Assembly: GCF_000169155.1 (NCBI RefSeq)
Contig: NZ_AAWL01000010.1
Location: 1-64,000, forward strand
Origin: Thermosinus carboxydivorans Nor1
Lineage (GTDB): Bacteria > Bacillota > Negativicutes > Sporomusales > Thermosinaceae
DNA: 64,000 bases
Direction of reading: 5' to 3'
A model generated the notes under the pieces. The model was given only the letters and a program-made list of their open reading frames with translations. It searched no databases and was not told where the DNA came from. Position 1 is the stretch's first letter. The number at the start of each line of letters is the position of its first letter. This document shows positions 27,877 to 35,626 of the stretch, in pieces. The translations under genes and the position numbers were made by a program.

Positions 27877-28197
27877 ATGAAAAAATGGATTGTCGCAGTA
27901 GCCGCTGTGGCGGTGATGGTGGTTAGCGCAGCATTTGTTTATGCCCAGGAGGCTCAGCCGGCGCCTCCGGCAGGGCCGATGATGAATGTCGACCAAATGC
28001 TCGAATTCCACAAACAAATGCTTGACCAGGCGGTGAAAAACGGCAGCATAACCGCCGAACAAGCTAAGTTCATGAATGAACATATGACCCAGATGGCGCC
28101 CATGATGCAGCAGATGATGACCGGCATGGGTTCTGGAATGATGGGCGGCAATGCGGTTAACTGCCCCGGCCTGGCGGCCAGCGGCAACAATCAGTAA
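27877..28197 (+). CDS. small secreted methionine-rich protein (DUF2680-like)
   Basis: 106 residues. A cleavable signal peptide is clear: MKKWIVAVAAVAVMVVSAAF followed by VYAQ. The mature part is short and helical, with VDQMLEFHKQMLDQAV, ITAEQAKFMNEHM and a methionine-rich tail (MAPMMQQMMTG, MGSGMMGG) ending in one cysteine. The 'VKNGSITAEQA' pattern resembles DUF2680 (YckD) proteins. Function is unknown; methionine clusters could bind copper or act as oxidant sinks. The ATG follows tagggaggttg. The gene stands alone between two strong terminators. Confidence 0.75.
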   Translation: MKKWIVAVAAVAVMVVSAAFVYAQEAQPAPPAGPMMNVDQMLEFHKQMLDQAVKNGSITAEQAKFMNEHMTQMAPMMQQMMTGMGSGMMGGNAVNCPGLAASGNNQ

Positions 28198-28203
28198 TAG
28201 CTT

Positions 28204-28238
28204 GGCAAAAAAGCGCGGCACGGCCGCGCTTTTTTGCC
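28204..28238. terminator. bidirectional terminator
   Basis: A perfect 16-base-pair stem, with arms 28204-28219 and 28223-28238 and a 3-base loop, carries A6 on one side and T6 on the other, so it can act on both strands. It follows the small secreted protein gene. Confidence 0.9.
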
Positions 28239-28336
28239 GGCGATAAGCGCTTAGGGTTTTCCGAATATTTATTATCCAGCCTGTTAAGTATATAATTGTA
28301 AGTGTATTTAACTTTGTGCGGCAAGAAGGGAAGCGT

Positions 28337-28951
28337 ATGGCAGTTCATAATGTCAGTCAAACAGAAATCATCCGGCGGCGGTATAATCGGACGGCGCTTT
28401 TTTATGACTGGATGGACAAGATGATCTCACCGCGTTTGCGTCGGCAAGCAATCGAACTGGCGGAAGGCAAAGTATTGGAAGTGGGCGTCGGTACCGGGCA
28501 AAACCTGCCCTTTTATCAGGGGGACTGCGAGGTAACAGGCATTGATTTTAGTCCTGGCATGCTGCGCAAAGCCCAGGCACGACTAAGGCTGGCCAAGGTT
28601 CCGGTAAAGCTTTTAGAGATGGATGCGCAAGCAATGAGTTTTGCCGATGAAACTTTCGATACCGTTGTCGCCACCTGTGTTTTTTGTTCGGTTCCGGACC
28701 CAGTGCAAGGCCTGCGTGAAATAAAGCGGGTGTGCAAAAAAAACGGGAAAATAATTTTACTGGAGCATGTCCGGAGCGACAATCCGCTGCTGGGTTGGCT
28801 TATGGATTTGTTAAACCCTGTTTCGCTGTATTTGATCGGCTCGAATATTAACCGAGACACAGTGCAAAATGTCATTGCTGCCGGTATCCATATCGAGGAC
28901 GTCAAGAACGTAAAAGGGAAAATTGTAAAGCTCATCATCGCCCGTCCCTGA
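28337..28951 (+). CDS. class I SAM-dependent methyltransferase (UbiE/phospholipid methyltransferase-like)
   Basis: 204 residues. IIRRRYNRTALFYDWMDKM at the N terminus is typical of UbiE-like and phosphatidylethanolamine methyltransferases. Motif I reads VLEVGVGTGQNLPFY, motif II VVATCVFCSVPDP, and KIILLEHVRSDNPLLG follows. The substrate is probably a lipid or quinone-like molecule, but this is inferred from family resemblance only. The ATG at 28337 lies 6 bases after agaaggg; an upstream GTG in frame is less likely. It stands as a single gene. Confidence 0.82.
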   Translation: MAVHNVSQTEIIRRRYNRTALFYDWMDKMISPRLRRQAIELAEGKVLEVGVGTGQNLPFYQGDCEVTGIDFSPGMLRKAQARLRLAKVPVKLLEMDAQAMSFADETFDTVVATCVFCSVPDPVQGLREIKRVCKKNGKIILLEHVRSDNPLLGWLMDLLNPVSLYLIGSNINRDTVQNVIAAGIHIEDVKNVKGKIVKLIIARP

Positions 28952-28965
28952 TATATTACTCGATT

Positions 28966-29012
28966 AAAAAATGATGCTACTTTCCCGATTGGGAAGGTGG
29001 CATCATTTTTTT
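28966..29012. terminator. bidirectional terminator between convergent genes
   Basis: An outer stem aaaaaatgatgc with gcatcatttttt encloses an inner ttccc/gggaa hairpin. It ends both the methyltransferase transcript and, on the minus strand, the hydroxyacid dehydrogenase transcript. Confidence 0.88.
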
Positions 29013-29022
29013 GATTAATCCG

Positions 29023-29997
29023 TTAGGCGTAAATTTGCGGGTTGACACAGGTGAGGGGCTTTTGGCCATGCAGTACGGCAATAATATTTTCAGCGGCGAT
29101 ACGCGCCATGGCCTCGCGCGTTTCCACCGTTGCGTTGCCAAGATGCGGACAGAGGATGACGTTGTCCAGCTTTTCCAGTCCCGGCGTAATTTTTGGTTCA
29201 AACTCGTATACGTCCAAGGCTGCGCCGGCGATGGTTTTATTTTGCAGGGCGGTGAGCAGGGCTTGTTCGTCGATAATCGGGCCCCGGGCGGCGTTGATAA
29301 GAAACGCCGTTTTCTTCATGCTGGCCAGCTCTTTGGCGCCGATCAGGTGATGCAGCTCCGGGCTGTAACTGACATGGAAGGTAAGAAAATCGGCGTTCTT
29401 GATAACGTAGTCCAGGTCATGGTATTCGGCGTTTAGTTCTTTTTCCACCTCTGGGCTTAACCGAGTGCGCGAATAGTAGATTACCGGCATGTTAAACCCT
29501 TTGGCCCGTTTGGCTACCGCCTTGCCGATATTGCCCATGCCGACAATACCAAGCGTCTTGCCGCTGACTTCCACGCCCAGGTGATAAAGCGGCGCCCAGC
29601 CGGTAAACCGTCCGGCCCGGGTGTTTTTATCGCCTTCCACAATCCGCCGGGCAATGGCGATAATGAGGCCCCAAGTCAGGTCAGCCGTCGCGTCGGTCGA
29701 GACGCCAGGCGTATTGGTCACCGGAATCTTGCGGGCCGTTGCGGCCGCCACGTCGATATTATTGTAGCCGGCGCCGTAGTTAGCGATAATTTTCAGCTTG
29801 GGGTTGGACGCAATGACATCGGCGTCAATCGGGTCGGACAGCAGCGAGAGCAGGGCATCTTTTCCGGCCAGGCCTTCAATGATCTCCTGTTTCGATAACA
29901 GCCGCAGGTCGCGGTGCATGGTAACTTCGAATTCCTGCGACAGCATTTCGTAAGCAATCTGCGGAATTAAACCGGAAATAAATACTTTTTGCTTCAT
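29023..29997 (-). CDS. D-2-hydroxyacid dehydrogenase (glyoxylate/hydroxypyruvate reductase-like)
   Basis: 324 residues. This NAD(P)-dependent enzyme interconverts 2-oxo acids and D-2-hydroxy acids. The nucleotide-binding motif is LGIVGMGNIGKAVAKRAKGF (about residues 149-168); the catalytic arginine, glutamate and histidine are in NAARGPIIDE, ALDVYEFEP and CPHLGNAT. YSRTRLSPEVE after the dinucleotide fold points to NADPH or mixed use, as in glyoxylate reductases. The substrate is not certain. The start is preceded by acggaggtatcgg on the minus strand. It is a single-gene unit facing away from the spore cluster. Confidence 0.88.
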   Translation of the reverse strand: MKQKVFISGLIPQIAYEMLSQEFEVTMHRDLRLLSKQEIIEGLAGKDALLSLLSDPIDADVIASNPKLKIIANYGAGYNNIDVAAATARKIPVTNTPGVSTDATADLTWGLIIAIARRIVEGDKNTRAGRFTGWAPLYHLGVEVSGKTLGIVGMGNIGKAVAKRAKGFNMPVIYYSRTRLSPEVEKELNAEYHDLDYVIKNADFLTFHVSYSPELHHLIGAKELASMKKTAFLINAARGPIIDEQALLTALQNKTIAGAALDVYEFEPKITPGLEKLDNVILCPHLGNATVETREAMARIAAENIIAVLHGQKPLTCVNPQIYA

Positions 29998-30184
29998 ACC
30001 GATACCTCCGTTGGCTATTGTTTGGCTTCATTGTATCGCACGGTTACATATGAGTAAAATATATAGTTGAAATAGTAATTATTCTGTTTGCGAATGAATA
30101 CTGTTGTCGATGAAAAATGATAATTTGATTTGTCAGGATTGTTTCTGTGATAAATAAGTCAATTTTCTAAATGAGTCAAGCCTG

Positions 30185-30239
30185 CTTGGCCTTGCAGATG
30201 CAGAGGCCAAGAATTATTTTATTGCCCTGGCCAATACTA
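30185..30239 (+). promoter_or_regulatory. hairpin and possible forespore-type promoter upstream of spoVAD
   Basis: The 357-base gap between the hydroxyacid dehydrogenase and spoVAD holds no gene. A hairpin, cttggcct (30185-30192) with aggccaag (30204-30211), is followed by gaatta (30211-30216), a 16-base spacer and aatacta (30233-30239). The last pair loosely resembles a sigma-G/sigma-F promoter, which would fit a spore gene. The match is weak and is inference only. Confidence 0.3.
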
Positions 30240-30245
30240 AAAATA

Positions 30246-30293
30246 GCTGTCGGGGAAATGGTGGTAATCGCCGGCATGAAAAAACCCGACAGC
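30246..30293 (+). promoter_or_regulatory. stem-loop in the spoVAD leader
   Basis: A perfect 9-base-pair stem, gctgtcggg (30246-30254) with cccgacagc (30285-30293), encloses a 30-base loop that includes ggtggtaatcgccggc. It lies about 60 bases upstream of the TTG start. It does not match a riboswitch class that I recognise. Confidence 0.4.
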
Positions 30294-30354
30294 ATGATCA
30301 AGCGGCCGTTGGCTATAGCGTAGCTGCTGGGTGATAAGATCGGAGGGGCTAACT

Positions 30355-31359
30355 TTGAACAAAAAGCAAGGTAAGCAAAGTATTATTTTTGGTGCTCCAC
30401 CTATTATTACCAGTACCGCCAACATCGTTGGCCCGATGGAAGGGGAAGGGCTGCTGGCGGGATACTTTGACCAAGTGATGGCCGACAACTTAAATAATCA
30501 AGATAGCTGGGAAAAATGTGAATCCTATATGCTCGAGTGGGCTATCCGCAAAGCCGTGGCAAAAGAAAACAGCACCATCGCTACTGTTGACTATGTATTG
30601 GCCGGTGACCTGCTCAATCAGTTGATGGCCACCCATTTTGCTTTGCGAAGTTTGGGAAGGCCTTTTTTAGGCTTATACGGCGCCTGTTCGACGCTGGCGG
30701 AGGGCATGCTGCTTGGCGCCGTACTGCTCGATGGCGGCTTTGCCAATAAAGTGGCCGTTGCCGTATCAAGCCACCATGACACGGCTGAACGGCAATACCG
30801 TTTTCCTACTGAATTAGGGGTGCAGCGGCCGCCTGTTTCGCAGTGGACAGTTACGGGGGCGGCGGCGGTGGTACTAGCGTATGCAGGTAGCGGGCCGCGC
30901 ATTACGGCGGCAACGGTCGGGAAAATAATTGATATGGGGATTAAAGACCCAAACGCCATGGGTCCGGCGATGGCTCCCGCGGCTGTTGACACGCTCTGGC
31001 AGCATATTCAAGACACGGGACGGCAGCCTGCCTACTATGACCTGATTGTTACCGGCGATTTAGGGGTTGTTGGCAAAACTTTGGTTATTCAACTTATGCA
31101 GGAAAAGGGCTTGGATATATCGCAAAACTACGAAGACTGCGGGTGCATGATTTATCGCGAGGACCAGGACGCGCACGCCGGCGCCAGCGGCTGCGCCAGT
31201 TCCGGGGTAGTATTTACCGGTTATCTTTATCAAATGATGCTAGCGCGTAAACTGCAAAAAATTTTATTGATCGGTACAGGCAGCCTGCACAGCCCTACTT
31301 CGTACCAGCAAAAGGAATCCATTCCCTGCATTGCCCATGCCGTCGCGGTGGAAATATAA
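30355..31359 (+). CDS. spoVAD: stage V sporulation protein AD
   Basis: 334 residues of the thiolase-like SpoVAD family, which binds dipicolinic acid and helps load it into the forespore with the SpoVA channel. Clear family segments are GPMEGEGLLAGYFDQV, DSWEKCESYM, YVLAGDLLNQLMATHFALRS, LGLYGACSTLAEGM, SSHHDTAERQYRFPTE and VSQWTVTGAAAVVLAY. The start is TTG 30355 with cggagggg 6 bases upstream. spoVAC and spoVAE, its usual partners, are absent; instead two activase-like genes, DUF1657 and DUF421 follow. This is therefore a detached spoVAD, perhaps a paralogue. Confidence 0.92.
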   Translation: MNKKQGKQSIIFGAPPIITSTANIVGPMEGEGLLAGYFDQVMADNLNNQDSWEKCESYMLEWAIRKAVAKENSTIATVDYVLAGDLLNQLMATHFALRSLGRPFLGLYGACSTLAEGMLLGAVLLDGGFANKVAVAVSSHHDTAERQYRFPTELGVQRPPVSQWTVTGAAAVVLAYAGSGPRITAATVGKIIDMGIKDPNAMGPAMAPAAVDTLWQHIQDTGRQPAYYDLIVTGDLGVVGKTLVIQLMQEKGLDISQNYEDCGCMIYREDQDAHAGASGCASSGVVFTGYLYQMMLARKLQKILLIGTGSLHSPTSYQQKESIPCIAHAVAVEI

Positions 31360-31372
31360 GGAGGTTGATAAT

Positions 31373-32455
31373 TTGAAAGTTACTTACCCCCATATGGGGT
31401 ATCTGAGTATTCCAGTTTACAATATGTTAACCAACCTGGGCCTTGAAGTGGTTGAGGCGCCGCCGATTACGAAAAAAACGATCGAGCTGGGTTCGCTCTA
31501 TTCCCCGGAGGGTGTATGTTTGCCATACAAAATCAATATGGGTAATTTTTTGGAAAGTATCGACCGTGGCGCTGATACTTTTTTAACCGTATGCGGCGCC
31601 GGTAAATGCCGTTTAGGTTTTTACAACGCCGTACAGAAAATTGAGTTGGCCAAGCGCGGAGACGTCCGGTTTTATACTATCGACACCAATAATCTTTTCA
31701 GCAGTATTTACCGCTTCCTGCGGCAGGTCGCCCCGCACGTTAACCGCTGGGACATTTTAAAAAACATCATGCTGGCCGTAAAGACGCTTAAAGCTCTTGA
31801 TGCTATCTGCAGCGCCAAGAATTTTTACGGCGCACGCTCGGATTGTCCAGATAAGCTGATTGCCATCTGCAACAACGCGGCGCAAAGTTTTGCCGGTTGC
31901 CTGAGTTTCAGCGATATAAGCTATAAGCAAAAAGCCGTGATTGACTTGGTGCGGGCCGTTGGGGAGTCCGCCAAACAGCCGGTTAGAATTGGCCTTGTCG
32001 GCGAGTTTTATGTCTTGCTTGAACCCTATGTGAATCATGCCATCGAAGATGTACTGATAAAACAGGGGATAGAGGTTAAGCGGTTCGTCTATACCGGTGA
32101 TTGGGTGTTTTTAAATACCATGCTGCAGGCGCTGGGCTTGCATAATGAAGAGACGGCCTATCTAAACAAGGCGCGGCCTTATCTTAACTATCATGTCGGC
32201 GGTGAAGGCTTAAGAACGGTTGGCGGCGCTTTATGGTGCGCCAAGAACGGGTACGACGGCATAATCCATATCTACCCGTTTGGCTGTATGCCCGAGGTGG
32301 TTGCCGAGTACGCGCTGAAAAACATCGCGCGGGACTATGAGTTGCCGCTGCTCACCATTAGCCTTGATGAACACGCAAGTGACGTCGGCGTTATTACCCG
32401 CCTTGAGGCGTTTGTCGACTGCATTAAACGGAAAAAACAAAAACGGGAAAATTAA
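31373..32455 (+). CDS. 2-hydroxyacyl-CoA dehydratase activase-related protein (COG3581-like)
   Basis: 360 residues related to the large 'CoA protein activase' proteins and to HgdB/BcrC-type subunits. Cysteine motifs are GVCLPYKINMG, VCGAGKCRLGFY and YPFGCMPEVVAEY, fit to hold an iron-sulfur cluster. The end motif SLDEHASDVGVITRLEAF recurs in the protein at 32828, so the two are paralogous halves of one system. The ASKHA ATPase domain of true activases is missing. Translation starts at TTG 31373 after taaggaggttgat, 13 bases from the spoVAD stop, so it shares the spoVAD operon. Function is unknown. Confidence 0.75.
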   Translation: MKVTYPHMGYLSIPVYNMLTNLGLEVVEAPPITKKTIELGSLYSPEGVCLPYKINMGNFLESIDRGADTFLTVCGAGKCRLGFYNAVQKIELAKRGDVRFYTIDTNNLFSSIYRFLRQVAPHVNRWDILKNIMLAVKTLKALDAICSAKNFYGARSDCPDKLIAICNNAAQSFAGCLSFSDISYKQKAVIDLVRAVGESAKQPVRIGLVGEFYVLLEPYVNHAIEDVLIKQGIEVKRFVYTGDWVFLNTMLQALGLHNEETAYLNKARPYLNYHVGGEGLRTVGGALWCAKNGYDGIIHIYPFGCMPEVVAEYALKNIARDYELPLLTISLDEHASDVGVITRLEAFVDCIKRKKQKREN

Positions 32456-32547
32456 CCGTAACGCTCTATATTTTCCATTTATAAATACGTGCGGCCTGCA
32501 AAAAATATTAACGCATCGCTCAACACTTCATGATAGGGGGCTAGATT

Positions 32548-32754
32548 ATGACCGTAAAAAAAGATTTGGAGAAAGCCATTGCCGCCGCGGAGGCCGCTAA
32601 AGGCACTTACTCAACATTCGCTACCGCTACTGACGATCAAAGCGCTAAGACAATGTTTGAACAAATGTCCCAAGACATGGATCGTCATATCGCGCAACTC
32701 AACAGCCGCCTTAGTTCTACTGCAGAGAACAAACTAACAAACCAAGACCAATAA
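32548..32754 (+). CDS. DUF1657 family small protein
   Basis: 68 residues, helical and acidic-to-neutral, with VKKDLEKAIAAAEAAKGTYS, AKTMFEQMSQDMDRHIAQLN. DUF1657 proteins are found in spore-formers, commonly beside SpoVA and DUF421 genes, for example in the mobile spoVA operon of heat-resistant Bacillus spores. The pairing here with spoVAD and DUF421 supports a spore role. An atagggggc site precedes the ATG. A terminator follows within 10 bases, so this gene may be made in excess of the following one. Confidence 0.8.
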   Translation: MTVKKDLEKAIAAAEAAKGTYSTFATATDDQSAKTMFEQMSQDMDRHIAQLNSRLSSTAENKLTNQDQ

Positions 32755-32760
32755 CCGACA

Positions 32761-32789
32761 AGGGAGGTAGCAGAACTACCTCCCTTTTA
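32761..32789 (+). terminator. terminator after the DUF1657 gene
   Basis: Arms agggaggtag (32761-32770) and ctacctccct (32776-32785) with a 5-base loop are followed by ttt. It separates the spoVAD-activase-DUF1657 transcript from the second activase-like gene, unless read-through occurs. Confidence 0.75.
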
Positions 32790-32827
32790 ATGGCAGGCAA
32801 CTTTTTTCTTGGTAAAGGATGAATAAT

Positions 32828-33739
32828 ATGTTCGATAATGTCGGGATCCCTCAGGCGCTGCTATACCATGAATTTGGCGGCTTATGGACCACTTTTTTTC
32901 AGAATTTGGGAGTTCAAGTTATGGTATCCGGTGAAACCAGCAAACGCATGTTAGATTACGGTACGTCACTTGCGATTGATGAATCCTGCCTGCCGTTAAA
33001 GGTATATCTGGGGCATGTTGCTTCCTTATTAGATAAATGCAGCCATATCTTTGTCCCGCGGATTGTCCGGTACCATCGCCATTTTTATTTCTGCGCCAAA
33101 TTTGCCGGCCTGCCCGATATAGTCAGAAATACCTTTAACTTGCCCGCTGAACGGTTGATATCCCCCACAATCGAAACCAAGTCGCTGGCCGCGCAAGTTC
33201 AGGCCGTTTATGCTGCTTGCCGGGCGCTAGACTTATCTTTGCTAGCCGGGGAGCTGGCGTACAACCGGTCGCTAAAATCATGGCGAGCCCAGTTGCCTTC
33301 CCAAGAGCAATCACCCCGGCCTCGCATCGCCGTCATCGGGCACAATTACTTATTGAAGGACGCATTGTTTGGCAAAGACATAATCGGTACGTTGACAGCC
33401 CAGGGGGCGGTCATTGTTACTCCCGATAACATTGGCGGCAAAGTTCTCTACGATGAGGCTAAAGCCTTTGCGCCGGACATCTACTGGCAATTATCGGCCA
33501 AGATCGCCGGAGCGGCTCGCTATTTTTGTCGGCAAAGCGATATTGCAGGCATTGTTATGGTGTCGAGCTTTGGCTGTGGTCCGGATTCGCTGGTAAATGA
33601 ATACCTAGAACATCATGTTTTCCGGAAAAGCGATAAACCATATATCATTATTAATATTGACGAGCATACCGGCAGCGCCGGGATTATTACGCGACTAGAA
33701 GCGTTTTGGGACTTAGCGAATAGAAGAGCAAAACCTTAA
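32828..33739 (+). CDS. 2-hydroxyacyl-CoA dehydratase activase-related protein (COG3580/DUF2229-like)
   Basis: 303 residues, the second activase-like protein. Segments are IPQALLYHEFGGLWTTFFQNL at the start, SLAIDESCLPLKVYLGHV, RYHRHFYFCAKFAGLPD, VSSFGCGPDSLVNEY and the end motif NIDEHTGSAGIITRLEAF. The conserved cysteines suggest a bound iron-sulfur cluster. In other genomes DUF2229-type proteins are often fused to, or sit beside, an ATPase activase; none is present here. ATG 32828 is preferred (aaagga 9 bases upstream); ATG 32819 is also in frame. Function is unknown. Confidence 0.72.
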   Translation: MFDNVGIPQALLYHEFGGLWTTFFQNLGVQVMVSGETSKRMLDYGTSLAIDESCLPLKVYLGHVASLLDKCSHIFVPRIVRYHRHFYFCAKFAGLPDIVRNTFNLPAERLISPTIETKSLAAQVQAVYAACRALDLSLLAGELAYNRSLKSWRAQLPSQEQSPRPRIAVIGHNYLLKDALFGKDIIGTLTAQGAVIVTPDNIGGKVLYDEAKAFAPDIYWQLSAKIAGAARYFCRQSDIAGIVMVSSFGCGPDSLVNEYLEHHVFRKSDKPYIIINIDEHTGSAGIITRLEAFWDLANRRAKP

Positions 33740-33754
33740 GCGAGGGGGAGCATT

Positions 33755-33961
33755 ATGGCGAAAAACCATATCAGATACGCTGGCGCGGGTTTTCAGGCGA
33801 AAGTGTCGCCGAGCCGAATTAACCGGTTTGTCCGCGCTTTGCCGGAAAAGAAACGGCAGTCGCTGTTTTCGGTAGCGGAAGAGCTTAAGTCCGCGGGCTT
33901 GATTGAAACAACCGGCGAAATCACCCATAGTCATGCCGAGAATATCGATATAGATAAATAG
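33755..33961 (+). CDS. 68-residue protein of unknown function in the spore cluster
   Basis: A basic N-terminal half (AKNHIRYAGAGFQAKVSPSR) is followed by helices (INRFVRALPEKKRQSLFSVA, EELKSAGLIETTGE) and an acidic tail. I do not recognise the family. The gcgagggggagc ribosome site is strong and the gene starts 16 bases after the second activase-like gene, so it is very likely translated. It could be a small DNA- or membrane-associated spore protein; there is no direct evidence. Confidence 0.6.
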   Translation: MAKNHIRYAGAGFQAKVSPSRINRFVRALPEKKRQSLFSVAEELKSAGLIETTGEITHSHAENIDIDK

Positions 33962-34003
33962 CGTGCGAAGCCGGGAAGCGACCTATTGGCAGTCTGTTAT
34001 CGG

Positions 34004-34055
34004 CTACAAATAAAAGCGGTTGGAAGGTGAAGCTCCCAACCGCTTTTATTTGTAG
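34004..34055. terminator. bidirectional terminator between the spore cluster and DUF421
   Basis: A perfect 20-base-pair stem (34004-34023 with 34036-34055) carries aaataaaag on one arm and cttttattt on the other. It separates the plus-strand cluster from the convergent DUF421 gene. Confidence 0.9.
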
Positions 34056-34057
34056 CG

Positions 34058-34768
34058 CTAATTATTATTTTGCCTGTTGGCAGGAGTTTTGACGCTGACA
34101 AATAGTTGACCTTTAGAATCGATGGCGGCGTAGGTCACTTCGGATACGTCGGCGATGCCCCGGACGGCGAGCTGCTTTGCCAGCCAGTCCTTTGTCAGGT
34201 TGTGTTTGCGCAGGTTTTGTTCAATGATTTCGCCGTCCATCACGAGCTCTACCGGAAAAGTCGGGTCAGGCAGGTGAATTCCCAAATCGCTCTTGGTCAG
34301 GGGCTGATAGTCGGCCTTTTTAATCACACTCAGCTCACCCGATGTTTCGATGATGGCGTATTGCACCTCTGACGGGTCCAAGATGCCTTGCTGGCGTAAT
34401 TGGCCGGCCAGTTCATCCAAATCGTACCGCAGGCCGCGCATGTTTTCCTTAATAATGCGCCCGTTTTCGATCACGACGGTCGGGGAGCCTTCGATCAGTT
34501 TGCGGAGCGGCCGGCTTTTTATGGTAAGGTAGGATATAGAATAGGTAAGGGCTACAAATAACGCCAAGTCATAGAAGTGGCTCCACACTTTATCAGGTTC
34601 AGAAGCAGCCACGTTGGCCGCAATAGAACCGATAGTGATACCGCTGACATACTCGTAAAACGTTAACTGACCGATTTGGGTATTGCCCAAAAAACGCGCA
34701 AAGAGCAGTAAACTAAAGAAAACTAACGCAGTTTGCCAGGTGTCGCGCATGATTTCCTGCCAATCCAT
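34058..34768 (-). CDS. DUF421 membrane protein (YetF-like)
   Basis: 236 residues. Three hydrophobic segments at the N terminus (ALVFFSLLLFARFLG, YVSGITIGSIAANVA, DLALFVALTYSISYL) are followed by two soluble DUF421 repeats with GSPTVVIENGRIIKENM, ALIDGEI-like LVMDGEIIEQNL and VQYAIIETSGELSVIKK. The family is found in Bacillus spores and in the mobile spoVA operon, where it contributes to spore resistance or germination phenotypes. It ends against the terminator that also closes the SpoVAD cluster. Its ribosome site is aaggatggtga. Confidence 0.88.
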   Translation of the reverse strand: MDWQEIMRDTWQTALVFFSLLLFARFLGNTQIGQLTFYEYVSGITIGSIAANVAASEPDKVWSHFYDLALFVALTYSISYLTIKSRPLRKLIEGSPTVVIENGRIIKENMRGLRYDLDELAGQLRQQGILDPSEVQYAIIETSGELSVIKKADYQPLTKSDLGIHLPDPTFPVELVMDGEIIEQNLRKHNLTKDWLAKQLAVRGIADVSEVTYAAIDSKGQLFVSVKTPANRQNNN

Positions 34769-34842
34769 ATCTCACCATCCTTTTGTGTTCGAATGCCTGC
34801 AAGATATAGCTTGGACAGAAGTCGGTCCTTTTATGTTGGACG

Positions 34843-34890
34843 AGGTATAAGGATGAAGTATGAGGTATGAAGTATGAGGTGAGGCATGAA
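34843..34890 (+). repeat. GTATGAR heptamer repeat, second locus
   Basis: About five units of the 7-base GTATGAA/GTATGAG repeat lie between the divergent DUF421 and dCMP deaminase genes. Unlike the 9076 locus it has no inverted arm. Confidence 0.75.
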
Positions 34891-34953
34891 ATTATCTTCG
34901 CGGTCAAAATCTGGCGACTAGTTGCGAAATTGCTGGTACAGCTTGAACTGCTG

Positions 34954-34962
34954 TGATATAAT
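34954..34962 (+). promoter_or_regulatory. extended -10 promoter of the dCMP deaminase gene
   Basis: tgatataat gives TGn plus a perfect TATAAT box about 55 bases before the GTG start. The -35 region (about 34934) is poor, as is common for extended -10 promoters. Confidence 0.5.
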
Positions 34963-35017
34963 CGTATTAACTCCGCGTAAAAAGAACAAAATTGCTCCGT
35001 GGAAGGATGGTGATGGC

Positions 35018-35461
35018 GTGAGCCGACCGACCTGGGATGAATATTTTATGGATATTACACGGGTGGTGGCGCTGCGCTCAACGTGTCTCAGGCGACAGGT
35101 GGGAGCGGTTATCGTCAAGGATAAGCGGCTCCTGACCAGCGGCTATAACGGCGCGCCGCGCGGTCTGGCCCACTGTGAGGATGTGGGCTGTCTGCGCGAC
35201 ACCTATCATGTGCCGTCCGGCGAGCGGCACGAGCTGTGCCGCGGCATGCATGCCGAGCAAAATGCCATCGTCCAGGCGGCGCTCTACGGCGTGGCCATCG
35301 AAGGGGCGACGCTGTACTGCACCCATCAGCCCTGTTCAGCCTGTACCAAGATGATCATTAACGCCGGTATCCGCCGTATCGTCTACGAGCATCCCTATCC
35401 CGACCCGCTGGCGCGGGAGCTGGTGCAAGAGGCCGGCATCGAGTGCGTTTGTTTAAAATAA
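35018..35461 (+). CDS. comEB: deoxycytidylate deaminase (ComEB-like)
   Basis: 147 residues. It deaminates dCMP to dUMP for thymidylate synthesis. Zinc and catalytic residues are in [14 protein letters not shown] (His-Ala-Glu) and [16 protein letters not shown] (Pro-Cys-x2-Cys). The additional CEDVGCLRD segment binds the second zinc typical of this family. The GTG at 35018 lies 6 bases after aaggatggtgatgg; the longer frame from 34922 runs through the promoter and is rejected. It stands alone. Confidence 0.93.
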   Translation: MSRPTWDEYFMDITRVVALRSTCLRRQVGAVIVKDKRLLTSGYNGAPRGLAHCEDVGCLRDTYHVPSGERHELCRGMHAEQNAIVQAALYGVAIEGATLYCTHQPCSACTKMIINAGIRRIVYEHPYPDPLARELVQEAGIECVCLK

Positions 35462-35462
35462 G

Positions 35463-35602
35463 GAACCCCAAAGGACGCAAAGAACGCAAAGGGCTACGCG
35501 CGCGACGGTTGTCGCGCTAGATTAGTTCAAAAACTTACTTTTCATCACTTGTGGTGCCAATGTATTGGCATGATTATCTCTGTGGTTGAATTCAACCCAT
35601 TA
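35463..35602. repeat. composite palindromic repeat copy
   Basis: It begins with aggaaccccaaaggacgca, has the inverted core gcgcgcgac ggtt gtcgcgc, and ends with the hairpin module cacttgtggtgccaatgtattggcatgattatct. It fills the gap between comEB and the ACT-domain gene. Confidence 0.75.
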
Positions 35603-35626
35603 TTTGCGGCAAGAGGAGGAAAAACC

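Noticed and set aside
30246-30293. A known riboswitch in the spoVAD leader
   Set aside because: The stem-loop was compared by eye with cobalamin, glycine, c-di-GMP, THF and fluoride patterns and matched none.
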